Of a stretch of 64,000 nucleotides of DNA, positions 12,038 through 24,837 are shown one piece after another. Origin of the DNA: Leptodontidium sp. MPI-SDFR-AT-0119 (Eukaryota > Ascomycota > Leotiomycetes > Helotiales > Leptodontidiaceae). Each line of letters opens with the position of its first letter. Position 1 is the stretch's first letter. The DNA is taken from NCBI GenBank assembly GCA_020726505.1, contig JAHLEZ010000016.1, positions 1,240,001 to 1,304,000 on the forward strand. Reading direction: 5' to 3'. A program made the translations under genes and the position numbers. The notes beneath the pieces are model-generated. The model did not search any database. It was not told the DNA's origin and was given only the letters and a program-made list of their open reading frames with translations.

Positions 12038-14770
12038 TTTAGCCTCTTAAATTCAGGGGTAATAAAGAAAGTAAACTTACTATAAGCTTAAAGAAATCTT
12101 AGACTTTAGTCTCTAGAGAGTACACTACCTCTAATTTAAAGCTTTAGTGTCTTTTAAATGCCTCCTGCGGATTTAACTACAGATGAACTACTATATGTAA
12201 GTATACTTCCGCTTAAAGAGAGCGCGAGTATGACCTTAGTTATTATACTTAAAAATCGTACTTATTTATAAGTAATAATTCTAGTATATATTTTACTTAC
12301 TATAGTAGAAGAAGCCCTTACTTAAGTAGTAAATGACGCCCTTGTGTACATAAGTGAGCTAATAGTGTTTATCGCGGATGAAGCCTCTCTTATAAAATTA
12401 AGCAAGAATAAATTAACTAAGCGAATCAAAATTAGAGAGGCCTCTTTAATTAAGAAAAAGTGCTAGTCAAAGCCAAAGGGAGTACAGCCTTAACGTAAGA
12501 GTAATCGAATCGCCGGAGCTTCTTTACGAGTAAATAAACTACTACGAAAAGGAGTATATAATTAACGTAGGAGTAATCGAATTAATTTATTAATACTTGT
12601 AACTATAAGCCCTACAGAAATAGTACAGAGCGCGGAAATAATTAACTTTAATTAAGTAATCCCTAAGTATTTTAATACTTCCTTTATAACTCTTTATTTA
12701 TTTAAAGATTAAGGGGGTAAAAAGCTCACTACGTTATATAGTGTGATCTTTATAGTAATTCTTCTTAACTTAAAGGAAGCGAAGAAGATTTCAGTACTAG
12801 ACTTTAGCTTAAGTACTTTAAAAACAGAGCTTCCTCGAGTTTACTAGAAAAATACTCTTTGGGAGCTAAGGTCTTAAAAAGATTTAGTAAATTATTAATT
12901 CGGAGAGTAGTTTAAGGCCGACGCTAAGCTTAAAATTAAAAACCTAGAATCCCGAGACTATTAAAAAGTCGTAAAAGAATTTAAAGCTAAATTAATAAAG
13001 CTTATGCCGTTAATATAGGTTTTTACTTATAAAGAGGCTCTAGATAGTTATATTTCTCGATGCTGATTAAGGCTAATTATACGAGGCGATCTCTAAGATA
13101 AGGCTACTTGTTGGTATCTAACCAAGGTTCGATACCTGATATCAGGGTGACAAAGAATACAACAAGTGAAGTTTAATCAAGTATATTCCGTGTGTCCCTT
13201 TCGTACGAAAGGGAAAGCTACCTTAAATACATCAAGTACTAAACCCCGTAGCTCGTATAAGTATTACTCGTACGAAACTAGGAGGCAAGGTATGAAACTA
13301 AGCTTCATTTGGCCAGGAGAGACGACTATCTTTGGAAGCTGTCAGAGTAAGAGAATGCCCCTCAGCTAAGGCTATCCCAACACTACTATACTCTTAACGT
13401 ACGCCGCAACCCTCGTATTAAAGAGCTTTCGACTAACTATAACTTTAGCCGCGTATTTTAACTTGAAAATACAGTAATTCGACGTTATTAACGTATTTAT
13501 TAATGCGGTTCGGACTAAAGATTCGCCACTAGTCTTATGTCAGTTACTAGACGGCTATTACTCTTATAGCTTATACGTCAAGGTTAATCGAATACTATAC
13601 GGCATAAGGGACTCTCCTTTCTTATAGTATAAGGAGTTTACTAAGACTCTTATATAACTTTATTTAATTATAATTAAAAAAGAACCTTATATGTTTTTAA
13701 TTAAAAGAGAAAAATATTTATATTATTCTTTATAAACGATATTTTAGTTTTTTATTATAAAGACGATTACACTTTAGCCGAAGCTGTAATTACTAAAATT
13801 TATTAAGTATATAAACTTCGTAAAATAAAGACAATAGATTAGTTCCTTAGAGTCAAGATTATTAGGAATTAAAAATAGGAAACGATTTCTCTTACTCACG
13901 ATATATATATTAAGAAAACCACTAATAAATTTAGTCTAACGACGTCTTTACTAAGGAATATACTACTCTTAAGAATCGAGCTTACTAAGTATAAAAGTAT
14001 TACTCCTTTTAGTCGAGTAAAATAGTATTAAAAAAAGGTCGGATTAGTGCTTTACCCGGCTATTCTCATAAGACTTAATATTTTATACGCAGCTTCGCGA
14101 TTATTTCACTTTTTAACAAATCTAAGTAAAGAGTATATTAAGGCTATAAATTAAACTATTAAATATTTATAAAACACTTAATACCTAGCTATTTAGTACT
14201 TAATAGAACAGCAAGAAATTCAGCTGTTTATTACCTTAGACACCGTTTTTGCCGATAATACTAAGACTCGACGATTATCTTAAGGCTTTACTATTGCTCT
14301 TTTTAGAGGTATTTTTAACTAGAAAGCTAGTTTATAAGCCACAATTATTACTTTAACTACTAAAGTAAAGTTACTAAGAGTCAAGAGAACTACTAAGGTA
14401 ATAATAGCACTTAAAAGGCTATTTATAGAGATTCTTTTTAATTTAGGAGAAGTCTAGAAAATCTATTATAATAACAAGTAAATAATTCGACTAATTATAA
14501 GTGAGAGCGAGCGAATTATAGTAAAGTTATGCTACGTTAATATTTAAAATATATGGCTTTATTAAGAGTACTTTAAGGGTACTTTTAAGATCACTTATTT
14601 GTCTACGACAGAGATGCCGGCTAATAGACTTATAAAGAACCTTACTCATTAATAATTCGATTATTTCTAAGCTCTTTTAAACCTTAAGGACGTTAGAGGG
14701 CAGATATTTACCGCTTTATAGCTTTCTTAATCTTCCCTTTAAAAATCTTACTTTTAATTTAACTTATATT
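12038..14770 (+). mobile_element. Ty1/copia-type retrotransposon remnant interrupted by a solo LTR
   Basis: On the plus strand, RT and RNase H can be followed in one frame once the 274-bp LTR at 13109-13382 is taken out: RGDLQ (about 13080-13098) then TYAATL after the insertion, DVINVFINA near 13480, a YGIRDSP motif near 13600, a decayed NDI-type catalytic box near 13740, an FLRVKIIRN motif near 13840, and RNase H with a DTRR-type motif near 14260 and the ADGLTKNL-like end near 14620-14640. Stops are TAA/TAG. Upstream, 12151-13080 holds a decayed frame with an LP...W...FKA-type lead-in to the RT. A complete gag-integrase is not visible and LTRs were not found. Confidence 0.85.
13109..13382. 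mobile_element. Solo LTR, 274 bp (family 1, copy B), with perfect TSD
   Basis: Begins TGTTGG and ends CCAACA. The 5-bp target duplication CTACT lies at 13104-13108 and 13383-13387. It interrupts the copia RT between the RGDLQ and TYAATL motifs, and removing the LTR plus one CTACT restores that frame. A solo LTR arises by recombination between the two LTRs of a full element, so a complete element once sat here. It is much less RIP-mutated than copy A. Confidence 0.95.
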
Positions 14771-14954
14771 CCTTTAAATTATATATTTCTTTTGTTTCTT
14801 ATATTTTTATTACTTGTTTTCGAGTATATTATAAAAGCTATAATACTTACTTTAAATTTCTTTTATTAAAGTAGTATTATTAAGGTGGCTAGCCCTTAAA
14901 ATCTACCCTCTACTATTACTAGGGATATTTCCAGGAATCTAAACCTTTTAAAAG

Positions 14955-15079
14955 TAAATATAAAGGGTAACTTAATTATTTAGGAGTTCTTAAGCCCCGT
15001 TTTATATAAAAATAGCGTAACGTAACGTAAGCTTATAAATATAAGGGGTAACTTAGTTATATAGGGGTTCTTAAGCCCT
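14955..15079 (+). repeat. Two-copy direct repeat of about 43 bp
   Basis: A motif starting aaatataaRgggtaactta and ending ttcttaagccc occurs at about 14955-14997 and again at about 15037-15079, separated by about 40 bp. The copies differ mostly by transitions. It lies just downstream of the copia RNase H end and may be part of a decayed LTR. Confidence 0.7.
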
Positions 15080-15992
15080 AGAAGTACACTATTGCTACTT
15101 ATAAGCGCCCGTCCTTCTTTAACTTTAGAGCTGTCCGGAGAGTAGCCTAATATTAATTAAGAAACTTATAATATTAATGAGCTTAATAAAAGGGTTTTTA
15201 TAATTACCTACGCTTTAAGGCTCGTCGGCCTTAATCGCCTTAATAAGACGAGTAGCGAAGGGAGTTACTTTAATAAAGTAAGGGACACATTTATACCTAA
15301 AAAAGTACCAAAAGTACTAAGTACTATACTCGGTAATATTTTCCTAGCAAATGTTAAGTAACGAATTATCTTTGCCCTTTTTACTATTAAGGGCCGAATA
15401 AGTATAATACTAATAAAGCACTGCGCGTCGCGCGCCTATAACTAGTATAGCCTTTTTTTTTAATCTCGGCGGTCTTAATAGTGTCACGAACTCGTCATTA
15501 AAGGAGCTAATAGAGCCGGCGGGAGACGAGAGCGTAGTAAGGGCCGTAGAGGGCTTTCCTTAGCCTCCGGCGAAAGAGGAACTTAACTTTATAAAGGGAG
15601 TAAGTGAACTTTAACTTAAGGAAAGGGAATTCCTAGAGAAGAGGAAAGGGAAGGGATTTAACTTAAAACATTATTTAAAGTGTACCTCTTAAATGTCCGC
15701 GAGTACACTAGCTACGTCGGAGCGCTCGAAGGCGGCGGCAGGGGAGGAGGGGCGGCAGGGAACGAGGCCGGAATAGTGTTAGTGATTAGAAGAGATTTAA
15801 ATTTTATTATATTTAGCTCATTATAAATTAGGGATCTTATAATTAAATAGCTAAATCCCGATTTTTTAACTTTATTACTATATTAAAGAGAAGACATTAT
15901 ATAAGGAGGATTTAGGATAAGTATTAGATTTTATAGGATAGTTAAAGGGAGGAGGAGGATAAATTATTAGTGTTTTTAATTTTTTATTAATC
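15080..15992. other. Gene-free RIP-degraded stretch with a GC-rich island
   Basis: No gene can be followed. A short frame near 15180-15370 is open with few stops but I do not recognise it. The part 15520-15780 is unusually GC-rich for this block (gcggcggcagggg-type runs), so it escaped RIP or arrived later. Confidence 0.5.
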
Positions 15993-16045
15993 TTGATATT
16001 AATAAGAATTAGTAAAAGAAAACATATATTATTATATTATATTTT

Positions 16046-16056
16046 ATTATTTTATA

Positions 16057-16091
<35 letters not shown>

Positions 16092-16126
16092 TTATTCTTC
16101 TTCTTCTTCTTCTTCTTATTCTTATT

Positions 16127-16157
<31 letters not shown>

Positions 16158-16350
16158 TTTTTCTTCTTCTTCTTCTATTCTTTCTTCTTCTTCTTATTCT
16201 CTATTATTCTTATCTTCTTCTTCTTCTTTTCTCTCTTCTTCTTCTTCTCTTCTTCTATTCTTCTTCTTCTTCTTTCCTTCTTCTCTTTCTTCTTATTATT
16301 TTCTATTTATTATTATTCTATAAAGTTAAAGTTAAAGTTAACGTTAAAGT
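16046..16350. repeat. TTA/CTT microsatellite and GTTAAA tract
   Basis: A pyrimidine-biased run of TTA then CTT triplets spans about 16046-16316. It is followed by several copies of a gttaaa/gttaac unit at about 16324-16350. The long frame over it encodes only Leu, Phe and Ser runs and is not a gene. Confidence 0.9.
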
Positions 16351-16460
16351 TATTATTATTACTAAAGGAAAATTTATAAAGAAAACAAACTCTTATATTC
16401 CTAAATATTATTTTTCCGTCTACTTTTAGCCTAGCGTAGTCGCTTTATAGCTAGGGGGTG

Positions 16461-16900
16461 TGTCACGGTATATAGCTAGTAGCACCTCTTACACGAGCCT
16501 ACTAAACGGCTAGGTGCGCTTCTTGTACACCTATAGCTAACTAAACCTACCTACCTTACTTTAAATAGCGAACCTTTCTCCCTCTTAACGAGAGGGCAGA
16601 GCACTTCTTAATTAATCTTCTGCTCCTCACTACTTCACTAATTCTTACTTCTCTACCCCTTTAGTATTCTACGTAATACTTTTTATATCTCCGTTAATTT
16701 TATAATATAGTACTTACATGTATATATATTTCTTTAATCTTGTGTTTAACAACCTAAATATAAGGTAGTATAAAGGATCTTGTACTAGTCCTTCTAGTGA
16801 TACGTACGTCCAGATTGGGTCTTATTAAACGAGCGGGAAAATTAGCGTGTGGATCGTGTTAAGCCTTCCATTGATAGTTTCTATATCTCGGAACGTTACA
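16461..16900 (+). mobile_element. Possible LTR (TGTCACG...CGTTACA)
   Basis: A G-rich run (16451-16460) resembling a polypurine tract directly precedes TGTCACGG, and GAACGTTACA ends at 16900, giving inverted TG...CA ends 440 bp apart. Flanks (gggtg before, ataca after) do not match, as expected for a single 3' LTR but equally for chance. No partner LTR was found. Confidence 0.3.
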
Positions 16901-18381
16901 ATACAAGAGATAATACGTGATATTTGGTCCTTATAAGTGGAAAGGCACTCTTCAATTACTACTAGTAGAAAGGCACTCTATTGCTAAGATATTGTGATAT
17001 TAAATTCTTTTACTAAGGCAACAAAAACGTAAACTATTGTTTTCAACTTTGTTTAGGGTAAAGCAGAGGCTTAAACCACTCGAAGCCAAATACTAGAGCA
17101 ACAACAGCTCACACATGTGTCTTGGCTCGGAGCATCTAGTTAGTTATAAGTTGTTTGATAATCCCTGGATCCTTGACAATAACGCTACCGGCTTGGGTCT
17201 CTTTCCCGGCTGCTTATATAAACACCGAAGGATTAACCTCCTCAACTTCGCATTATATAATTGATTTAAGATAATGTGGGAGGGACGAAGCTCAAATAAC
17301 TATACAACAAGAGAAGTAGTATATAATAAGGTACGAGAGAGATTTTAAGTTGGGAAATTGCGAATTAATTAAATCTAAAGATATTATATATTTAAAGAAT
17401 ATAAGATATTAAGAGAGTGGAGAAGAAAATAATGTATTAATTAAAATTTTATAAAAGTGCTTAGCTATTAAGTAGTTTTCAAGTATTAATCTCTTTTATA
17501 TAGAAAGAGTTTATTTAGTCAGGTAACAAAGAACTGACTAAGACTCTTCCCCACCACAATATGTTTATTATAAGTCTCTGCTACTCTAACATCGCTGAGT
17601 TGAACCCAAACTCAACATCTCGAGATCATAATCTCAAAGCCTGTGCTTTTAATCTAAGGAAGTCAAATGAATTCTCATTTTACCACTAGCGTTTGATTCC
17701 TTCAAGAAAATCCTCTCACTCATTATATAAGCGATTCTTAACTAATCAGACTTTCAGTTAACCTGGGGCCACTAACCTCTTTCTTAACCATCATTTTTAA
17801 CTCGGGGTATTCCTGATATTTTGCAAGAATAAGAAGAAAAGTGAAACAAGCTTATCCTAACAACTTTTATGGGACACTATGGCCGAGGTCATGGGCTATC
17901 GGGGAGTTCGATATCGTGGACTAATGGGTACTGACTTGGAAATGGTAGTAAGGTCTTCGCGAAGTCCTGTGACATGACTCAGGATTTGGCACAGATGAGG
18001 CTCTTGTGGACGACGAAATTCTAGCAATAGCAAAAAGCCCTTCTGCAAGCCTAGATATATATATATCGTATATTCTATTGCTTTTCTCAAGGCTAGAACT
18101 TGCTGTCTTGGCGCCGACGTCCGGATCTAGCAGGGTAAATATCTCTGTACCTATGTAGAAGTACCTAACGCCGAGATTGGTCAGAAGAATGCTTTATTAA
18201 TCGGAAAGATCAAGGTTCAGGGCTTCTTAAACAAAGTAAATGTAGCAAAGGTTCGCAAGTAAAGGATGCCGAGCTTTATCTAGTTGGTTTCCTAAACCTT
18301 ATTCATATCTACGCTATACTCTTCAAGCACTGTTGCTTAAACCTTCAGTACTTGGCAATCTTCTAGGGATTAGAAACCGAA
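16901..18381. other. No gene recognised
   Basis: AT-rich in the first half, more balanced after 17750. Only short frames occur, including a 64-codon minus-strand frame at 17896-18090 with no recognisable domain. I see no RNA gene; a hairpin-like stretch at 17570-17690 does not fold as a tRNA. Confidence 0.5.
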
Positions 18382-18720
18382 TTGCTAAACTGCACCGATA
18401 TTGGTTCTGGAGCAAGCGTTACTTTGGGAATAATAGGCTTTGTGGAGTCTATTTTATATCTCGCGGTGGGCGCTGGTAGCGAATCGGCCTTGGTGGATAT
18501 TTCTGCTGTGTTTACTGTGATGTGTCTTCAGTTCCGTATCAAAAACTTCTTCCTGCTACTGGAGAATTTAGTCCTGGAATGTATAGCATGGGTCAGTACT
18601 TCCGCTTATTTTCCTATCCTTATTGTGTGTTCCCTCGGACTATCGATCTTTTGGTAGCAGTGGTATGTGAGTGAGGTAATCTATATAAATATAATGAGTC
18701 TACCTAGAAGGATGGATCCG
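18382..18720 (+). pseudogene. Decayed coding fragment, function unknown
   Basis: Two overlapping plus-strand frames look partly coding. One is a 91-codon hydrophobic frame (18382-18657). The other reads through a protein-like stretch containing YQKLLPATGEFSPGMYSMGQ between about 18535 and 18600 and stops near 18675. The apparent frame change and an in-frame stop near 18480 suggest a broken gene. I do not recognise the family. Confidence 0.3.
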
Positions 18721-19499
18721 GTGGGGGCAGATTAAAAATAGTTGAGCTATAATGTTCCCCGTGTTAGGCAGTCTCTGAGGTGCGTAATTTAGTGAAGGCT
18801 CCCGCTTAGGGGATGCAGTTAAAGCGGAATTGTTCAGGATAAATAATAGAAGGACCAACGGTATATCTCGGATGATTTTTAAACGAGCACATCAATACAT
18901 TGAGTGCGTGTGTAAGCATACTGACTCACTTTCTGTTTTTCTGCTAAATTGCCTCGATTGATCATAACTAAGTTGGATTATCTACCATTGTTATCCTGGT
19001 TAGCAACTTAGTGGGAATTCTACGCCGGATTATCCAAATAGTGTAAATACGCTGCACGGCGGCTTAAATAGTTGAGACTGAAGGGATTGGACGGTTGTTG
19101 CTTATACGTAGTGCCCTAAGATCTTTGGTACGCTTATACCGATGTCCGTTCCAGGCCTAGATTTATTCGTGTTTTTCGTACTGGTGTCGGCGGAGCTTCA
19201 CCGGTCTATGAAGAGATGCCATCTACAGACCATTTATCAGTATTATACTTCCGGGTGTATTGTAGCCAGCTTCGAGAGCGGATGTGGAAGCTTTTATGGT
19301 GGACTCACGTGTTGCTAAACTAGTTGGATGTTTGGTCAGAGATATCGTGCTTAATGGACAAGAAGATTCGGATATCCTTGGGGGGATATAAGGCTCAATG
19401 CGCCCTCGACTCCAATTCATCTCTATAATATCAAACAATGTGCAAATAGCCGTTTGTGTCTGGCGGGAATCAGGTAATGACCAAATTCACAGGTCGTTC
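18721..19499. other. No gene recognised
   Basis: Base composition is intermediate. The only frame of note is a 71-codon minus-strand frame (19223-19438) without recognisable features. Nothing else can be supported. Confidence 0.4.
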
Positions 19500-19519
19500 T
19501 ATCCCCACTTCGTCTAGCT

Positions 19520-20100
19520 AGCTAACGGATGACTTAGAGAAGGAAGTCTCGAGACTTGCAATCTCTGAGACTGATCTCAAGAAGCACACTAAGGAAATAA
19601 AGAGCAATTTCAAAAATGCCAGCGAAGAGGAGCAGTATCTTCAGCAACGCTTTGCGACAACTGCTATGCGAAGACATCGTGTGCGAGGAAATAGATGACG
19701 GAAAAGTGGAAGAAGAGGACGATAACGAGGAATCTAAGGCTACGAGTCTACTGATGTCACCAGAGACTAACGAGACTACCTCGAGCCCTGTTGAAGTGTA
19801 GGTCTCGAACATCTTCATCGAATGGAACAAGAATATTTTTTGGAGCGCAAACCCCAATGTCAAAACATCCCGGACGGAGGGCTGCCTTGTAGATGGCAAT
19901 TGGCTATCTGAACTCTATACTAACTAGGAAAAGCCAACGGCACTCTCGCATCGACTCTTTGTACCTCCTTACTCCGTTGGGTATATCAAATGCGGTGTCT
20001 TTCACCTTGGGATTGATCACTGTTATCGTCAAGATGCCTACCACTACTTGGTTTTTAGGGACAGAAAATTTTGTCCACTAGCTCACATCAGCTTCGCCAG
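19520..20100 (+). pseudogene. Decayed coding region with coiled-coil-like segment
   Basis: A plus-strand frame at about 19525-19690 encodes a charged heptad-rich peptide (DDLEKEVSRL, then KKHTKEIKSNF and EEEQYLQQRF) before meeting a stop. The next frame, from ATG 19616, is acidic (EEIDDGKVEEEDDNEE) and ends at 19801. A third, at 19893-20081, is hydrophobic near its end. The change of frame between protein-like segments suggests frameshifts in a lost gene. No family is recognised. Confidence 0.3.
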
Positions 20101-20351
20101 TTTGAGTACTTAAGAAAGTTTCGCTAGAGCATCGAATTGCAAGACACGCTCCTTCTGATCGCTAGCCGAGTGGAACGATCATCATGGACTCACTCCAAGG
20201 CTAGGAAATGCCCTGATGCTGATTAGACGGTTTGAATTTCAAGCAACAAAGCTTCTCTGTGGATGGCGGTCCTTGATCTACTAAACGATGTACAGCTATC
20301 CTCAACTCTGTCTAAGAGCCCACTCCGTTCTCTCAGCTGATTATACTCCCC

Positions 20352-20640
20352 ATGGGACATTTCTTGGCCACTGTTGGCTTGGTCATCAGTGCCATATTCC
20401 TGAAATACGGAACTGCGATTCTGGCCGTCGTTGTCGCCAATCAGCCGGGTGAGGCAACTGCATCATCAACGACTACTTCAAGGACCACAACATCGTTTTT
20501 AATGCCACTGCCTGCGGATTCTATGGTAGGGAGAATTTGTCCGGAAGCAGACCCGCTGTTACAAGAAAATCCCCACCAAGCATGTGATGTGTGCTGGTGT
20601 TAACAACAAGTCGGCCATTAACACCCGAGGAGCATTAACA
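20352..20640 (+). pseudogene. Possible remnant of a secreted protein gene
   Basis: ATG 20352 opens a frame whose first 26 or so residues look like a signal peptide (MGHFLATVGLVISAIFLKYG), followed by a Ser/Thr-rich linker and a stop at 20601-20603. A neighbouring frame reads DYFKDHNIVFNATACGFYGR between about 20470 and 20530, which looks more like conserved protein than the ORF frame, so a frameshift near 20460 is likely. No family can be assigned safely. Confidence 0.3.
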
Positions 20641-23600
20641 TTCTGCCTAATCAAATCTTTTCAGGCTCGAATACCAAAGAATGGCAACGGCACCATAGTT
20701 GAGAAAAGCGGATTGTGTAAGATGGGCATCTCTGTTGTTAGTTTATGACTTCATCTCTGGGATAAAGTCTACTCCGTTGATCGGCAAATCTCCCCACGTA
20801 CGAAAAGATATGATGCCCCATAAAGCCAGAGATGGTTTCGGATTGTATACACTTATGTAGCTTCAGCGCTCATCGCACCCTCGGCAAGCGAATTTGCAAG
20901 GATAGAATTCGAGATCAAGAAAGCCAACCTTGATTAAGACAACCGCACTGTCTTCAAGAAGCTGTACAAAAAGCAAGATGTTGAAACACACAACGGCCAC
21001 ATGTCTGTGTTAAAATCATAAATAACTAACCATCTATCGAATTATCAGCGACGAATTCTTTGTCTATGTCGAGGATGATGCCGTGAGGGCTAGCGAGAGC
21101 TAAGAGAACTCTACGAAACTAAAACAAGTCGTTGTGTAAGCTTTTCGTTTTGTAAGATATACTCCTCTACAGTCTAACAAAACATACTCAATTTCGGTTT
21201 TCTAATTCCCTTTAAAAGCAGATCCACAAACCCAAACGCCGCACCCTTTGCCGTGATGCCGTCCTCATTCTCCCTCCTAGTCCTTTATCCTAACCCAACC
21301 CTCCATTTTATATATCCGTCCGAAAACTCTCTTCCTTAATAGTTCATATCAAGCATTTTAATACCCCCCAAAAATTCTTTAAGCCAAGCTATTACTTTCT
21401 CTCATCAAAATACCACTTCTTTAACATCCGCATCAACGAGTCCTCAGCCGCAGTGGCCGCCGAGCTAGTAGATGATAATAAAGCCGACGAGGTTAGCAAC
21501 CCAGCGCCTATAGAATCACCACCTGTATTATTATTTCCCACAAAGCTTGATTTGTATAGACCATCCCAAGACCGGCTCAAGCACCGCCTTCAAAAGATTG
21601 CTTCTTAATAGCCAGCTTTTTGCGATGGCGGCACTTAAGTGGTTTGGGCCGTCACCCTATTCTATAACATGATTATCTTGCTATTATCACAGTCATGTAT
21701 AGTAGCCACCGACAACTCCCAATCCCACTTCACATTGATCGAGCAATTCAGACTTTACCTTAGTACTACTATAGCGGATTCTCTCTCTCCTACACAAACA
21801 TATGAAACAAAATACCCCTCTCGTTAGTTCTATTAGTCTTGACTATTTATTTTTATTATAATTATATTATACTTTGATATTTCCGTTTCGACTGCTTTCG
21901 TTACGCGTTTGTTTTCTAATTTCGTAACGTATAGTTTCCGCTCTTGTTTAAAGCCGCGAGCCTAAAACTTTTATTTTAGACAACTTTTTGAAAACATGAG
22001 ACGGAGAATTAGTTACAGGAAGACTTTAGCAGAAGAAACTTTAAATAAATAATATAATAACTTAATTTTTTATTGCACGAATTGTTTTAGGGTTTAAAGT
22101 AAATACAACGGTATTTTACTTCTTTATAATATAAAAACTTAAAAATTATTAGTTTAATATATAAAACTAAGTAAAGAGATTACTATGATGTTTTTAACTA
22201 AATAACTAAGTTATATATCTTATTGAAACTATTCTTAATAGTGATTTATTAAGTCTACTTAGTTAGATTTAAAATAATAAGCACTACTCGTCGGTTTCTA
22301 GATTTTTTCGCCATTGACTCCTCTACAAGAGGGTCCACTAACTCATGATAGAATTAATTACCCCCGAGCCGGTACTCCCTGCTGGGCCGGGGGGGGGGGC
22401 AGTGCTAGAGGCTCAACTCCGAGATGAAAATCACCGCGTGCTGGATAGTCTCTTCATTGACTAAGCTCAAAATACGGTCGAGCTTGGAGAGGGCTAGGTT
22501 CGCGCACTTGACTCTATAGTAACGGCAACATGCAGTTCAATAGCCCACCACAGGAGATAAAGCCCTTATACAGCTTCTTGTTGCACTTGATTAAGTTAGT
22601 GATAACAAAGAAGCTACAACGTTCCTAACGAGCTGGCCCGCATAGGTCTGTGCACTACAGGGCATTTCACAGCCAAATTCAAAGATCGAATTTTTGGGCA
22701 AAAGAATAAATACAAAAGCTAGTTAAGGAAACTATAAATAAGCTTCATCTTTATAATATTTAAAGGATATTAAATCAAAAATATCATGCCGTCGTTGAGT
22801 TATTATTGAGTAAAGTCACCGATTTTGTGTTTTCAGAGCCTGGAAGTGCCTCGCTAAATAGCCTGTAGACCACAGACCCATGCGGGCCAGCTCGTAAAGA
22901 CAATGAGGAGAATAGACCGGGGAAAAATTTAAGCCCCTTATAGTTTATGTTTATTAGCTTAGTGGACTTTGTGTCCTTGTTCATCTTGATGGCCTTCCAC
23001 GACGCGAGCATTGGGATGGTCCTCGTGATACTACTCAAACCAGGACAGGCTGCACACAAACACCCGTGCGTACATCATCTGTAGAGCCACCCTAGTAAGT
23101 TTCACGAAGGCAAAATAGCCTGAAAAGCTAAAATCAAGAAGGATCATAACACCGAAACCAATAAAACTAATAACTCCTAAGGCAGCACCACTTCGGACAA
23201 ATGAAAAGAAGGCAGAAGAAACTGCTTTGCCAAGCGGGGAAAATATTTTGTTAAGAAAAGACGGAGCGAAGATTAAGAGTCTGGTCTAGCCGAATAATAG
23301 AAATGGATTTTATAAAAGCTTCAAGTAGAAATAGATCTGCTAGAACAGCTCGAGGGGTCAAACCCAGTTCAAGTGCTATATTTCCGCCACGGAGGCTATC
23401 TTATACCAGGCCTTACAGAGTACCTCTCCGTCCGTATATAGACATGATGGATATTAGTATGCAGCCCGTTGTCAATGTTCCACTTGTCTTCTTTCTTGCG
23501 GCTCGACTTCTAGACTTGCGGCTTCGGGTGAAGTTGTTGTTAAACGAGACGAGGAGAAGGGGGTGCAGTGATAGACGTGGTTCTCGTGTATATAAAAGGA

Positions 23601-24789
23601 TTAGTAATAGCTGTCTCACTAAGTAGGAGCCGAAAGTTGACCTTGAACGATGGGTGGAAAGCCGCTATGAATATCAGCAAGGCAGCTAGAACAGAATCAA
23701 GTCGGGCTTATATGATTTAGGACCTTTATACTGGAGTGGAAAGGCTTGTTCGACAGTATTATCAAAATCTTAGCGAGCTTGGGTCGAACATGTGCATTGC
23801 CCTTTTCGCTCTTGTACCCTACTATATCTGCGAGACTTGCAACATCGACTCGATGTTTATAGTCAATCAAAACAGCTCAGTAGCATTGTCGTCACGGCTC
23901 TCTTCATGAGTGTCGATGAATTCGTAGGCAGACTCGCCAAGGATGCCCTCTTTGGCAGGGATGGATGTCCCTGCGCGGCGGACATGCTCACTGTGGTTAT
24001 ACTTTCGACCTAGCAGTATGTTCTCTAGTCTACAGCTGGTGTAAGAAACCGTAGTCGACTGGAAGATGAGAGGCGGGCTAAGGTGGTAGTTGGAGACGGG
24101 AGAATACATAGTGTTATCTTGTAAATAAAGTCCCGTCGCTGGGAAAGAGACATAACTTCTGGACATTTAAAAACCAACATTTTTTTTTGTCTGAACAAAA
24201 AGAAGAAGAGTATCTGAAAGGATATTATAGTATAACTGGTGTGTTTCAACATCATTTTGGAATCCCAACAGAAGTCCTGCGCACGTGGGCTCGCTCCACA
24301 ACGCGGCTGCTGCAGCAAAAAGGCCGCCACGAACTTCTTTCCCTAGATGGCGCGAACGAGCCGGTCGTTCCAGCCATTGTGTAGTTCTTGGAATGTGGGG
24401 GGGGGGGGGGGTTGGAGCCTCTGGTAAAATACGAAAGGCGCTGGTGAAGTCTCTTTTAGAAAATGTTCTTCTTACTGCGGATCTTCGATGAATCGCGAGC
24501 AGGGCGGGGAGGGGCGGCGGAGGGGACGTGAGCTGGGTTGATATTGCTAAACCTAACTCTAGTCTCTTCCTCCAGACTTTCACGACTGCAATGACTAGCG
24601 ATGCCAGAACGAATTCGATAATCTACATTACATCTCATCGCATGATCGATCAGCCTGCAAACCACGATCTTCCTCCTCATTTCTGTCATCCACGATCCTC
24701 CACCTCACTCTTGCGACCCCAATTCAGCTAATCTCCCAATGATACTGCCACTCAAGAGCAAGGGATCAGTGTAGACAAGAAAGCAGCTG
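20641..24789. other. No intact gene; mixed composition with one RIP-degraded patch
   Basis: The part 21840-22320 is a short AT-rich RIP-like patch. G homopolymers occur near 22390-22399 and 24398-24411. Short frames (for example 22784-23059 minus, 23303-23626 plus, 24167-24583 minus) overlap each other on both strands and none shows a domain, splice structure or start context that sets it apart. The stretch 24090-24720 lies upstream of the gene at 24838 and may contain its downstream region. Confidence 0.4.
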
Positions 24790-24837
24790 CGCTAAAGTTA
24801 AATGGACAACTAGCCCAACACAGACTTGGAAACAACT

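Noticed and set aside
11764..13382. The two 274-bp repeats as LTRs of one element
   Set aside because: Each has its own flanking duplication, the outer flanks (attag and ctact) do not match, and the interior belongs to the host copia gene.
15993..16379. 128-codon ORF of Leu/Phe/Ser runs
   Set aside because: Translation of a TTA/CTT microsatellite.
17570..17690. tRNA-like hairpin region
   Set aside because: T-arm and acceptor stem do not pair; no valid anticodon arm.
20460..20560. Glycoside hydrolase 16-like stretch (DYFKDHNIVFNATACG)
   Set aside because: Only a short resemblance in a decayed frame; the expected following motifs are absent.
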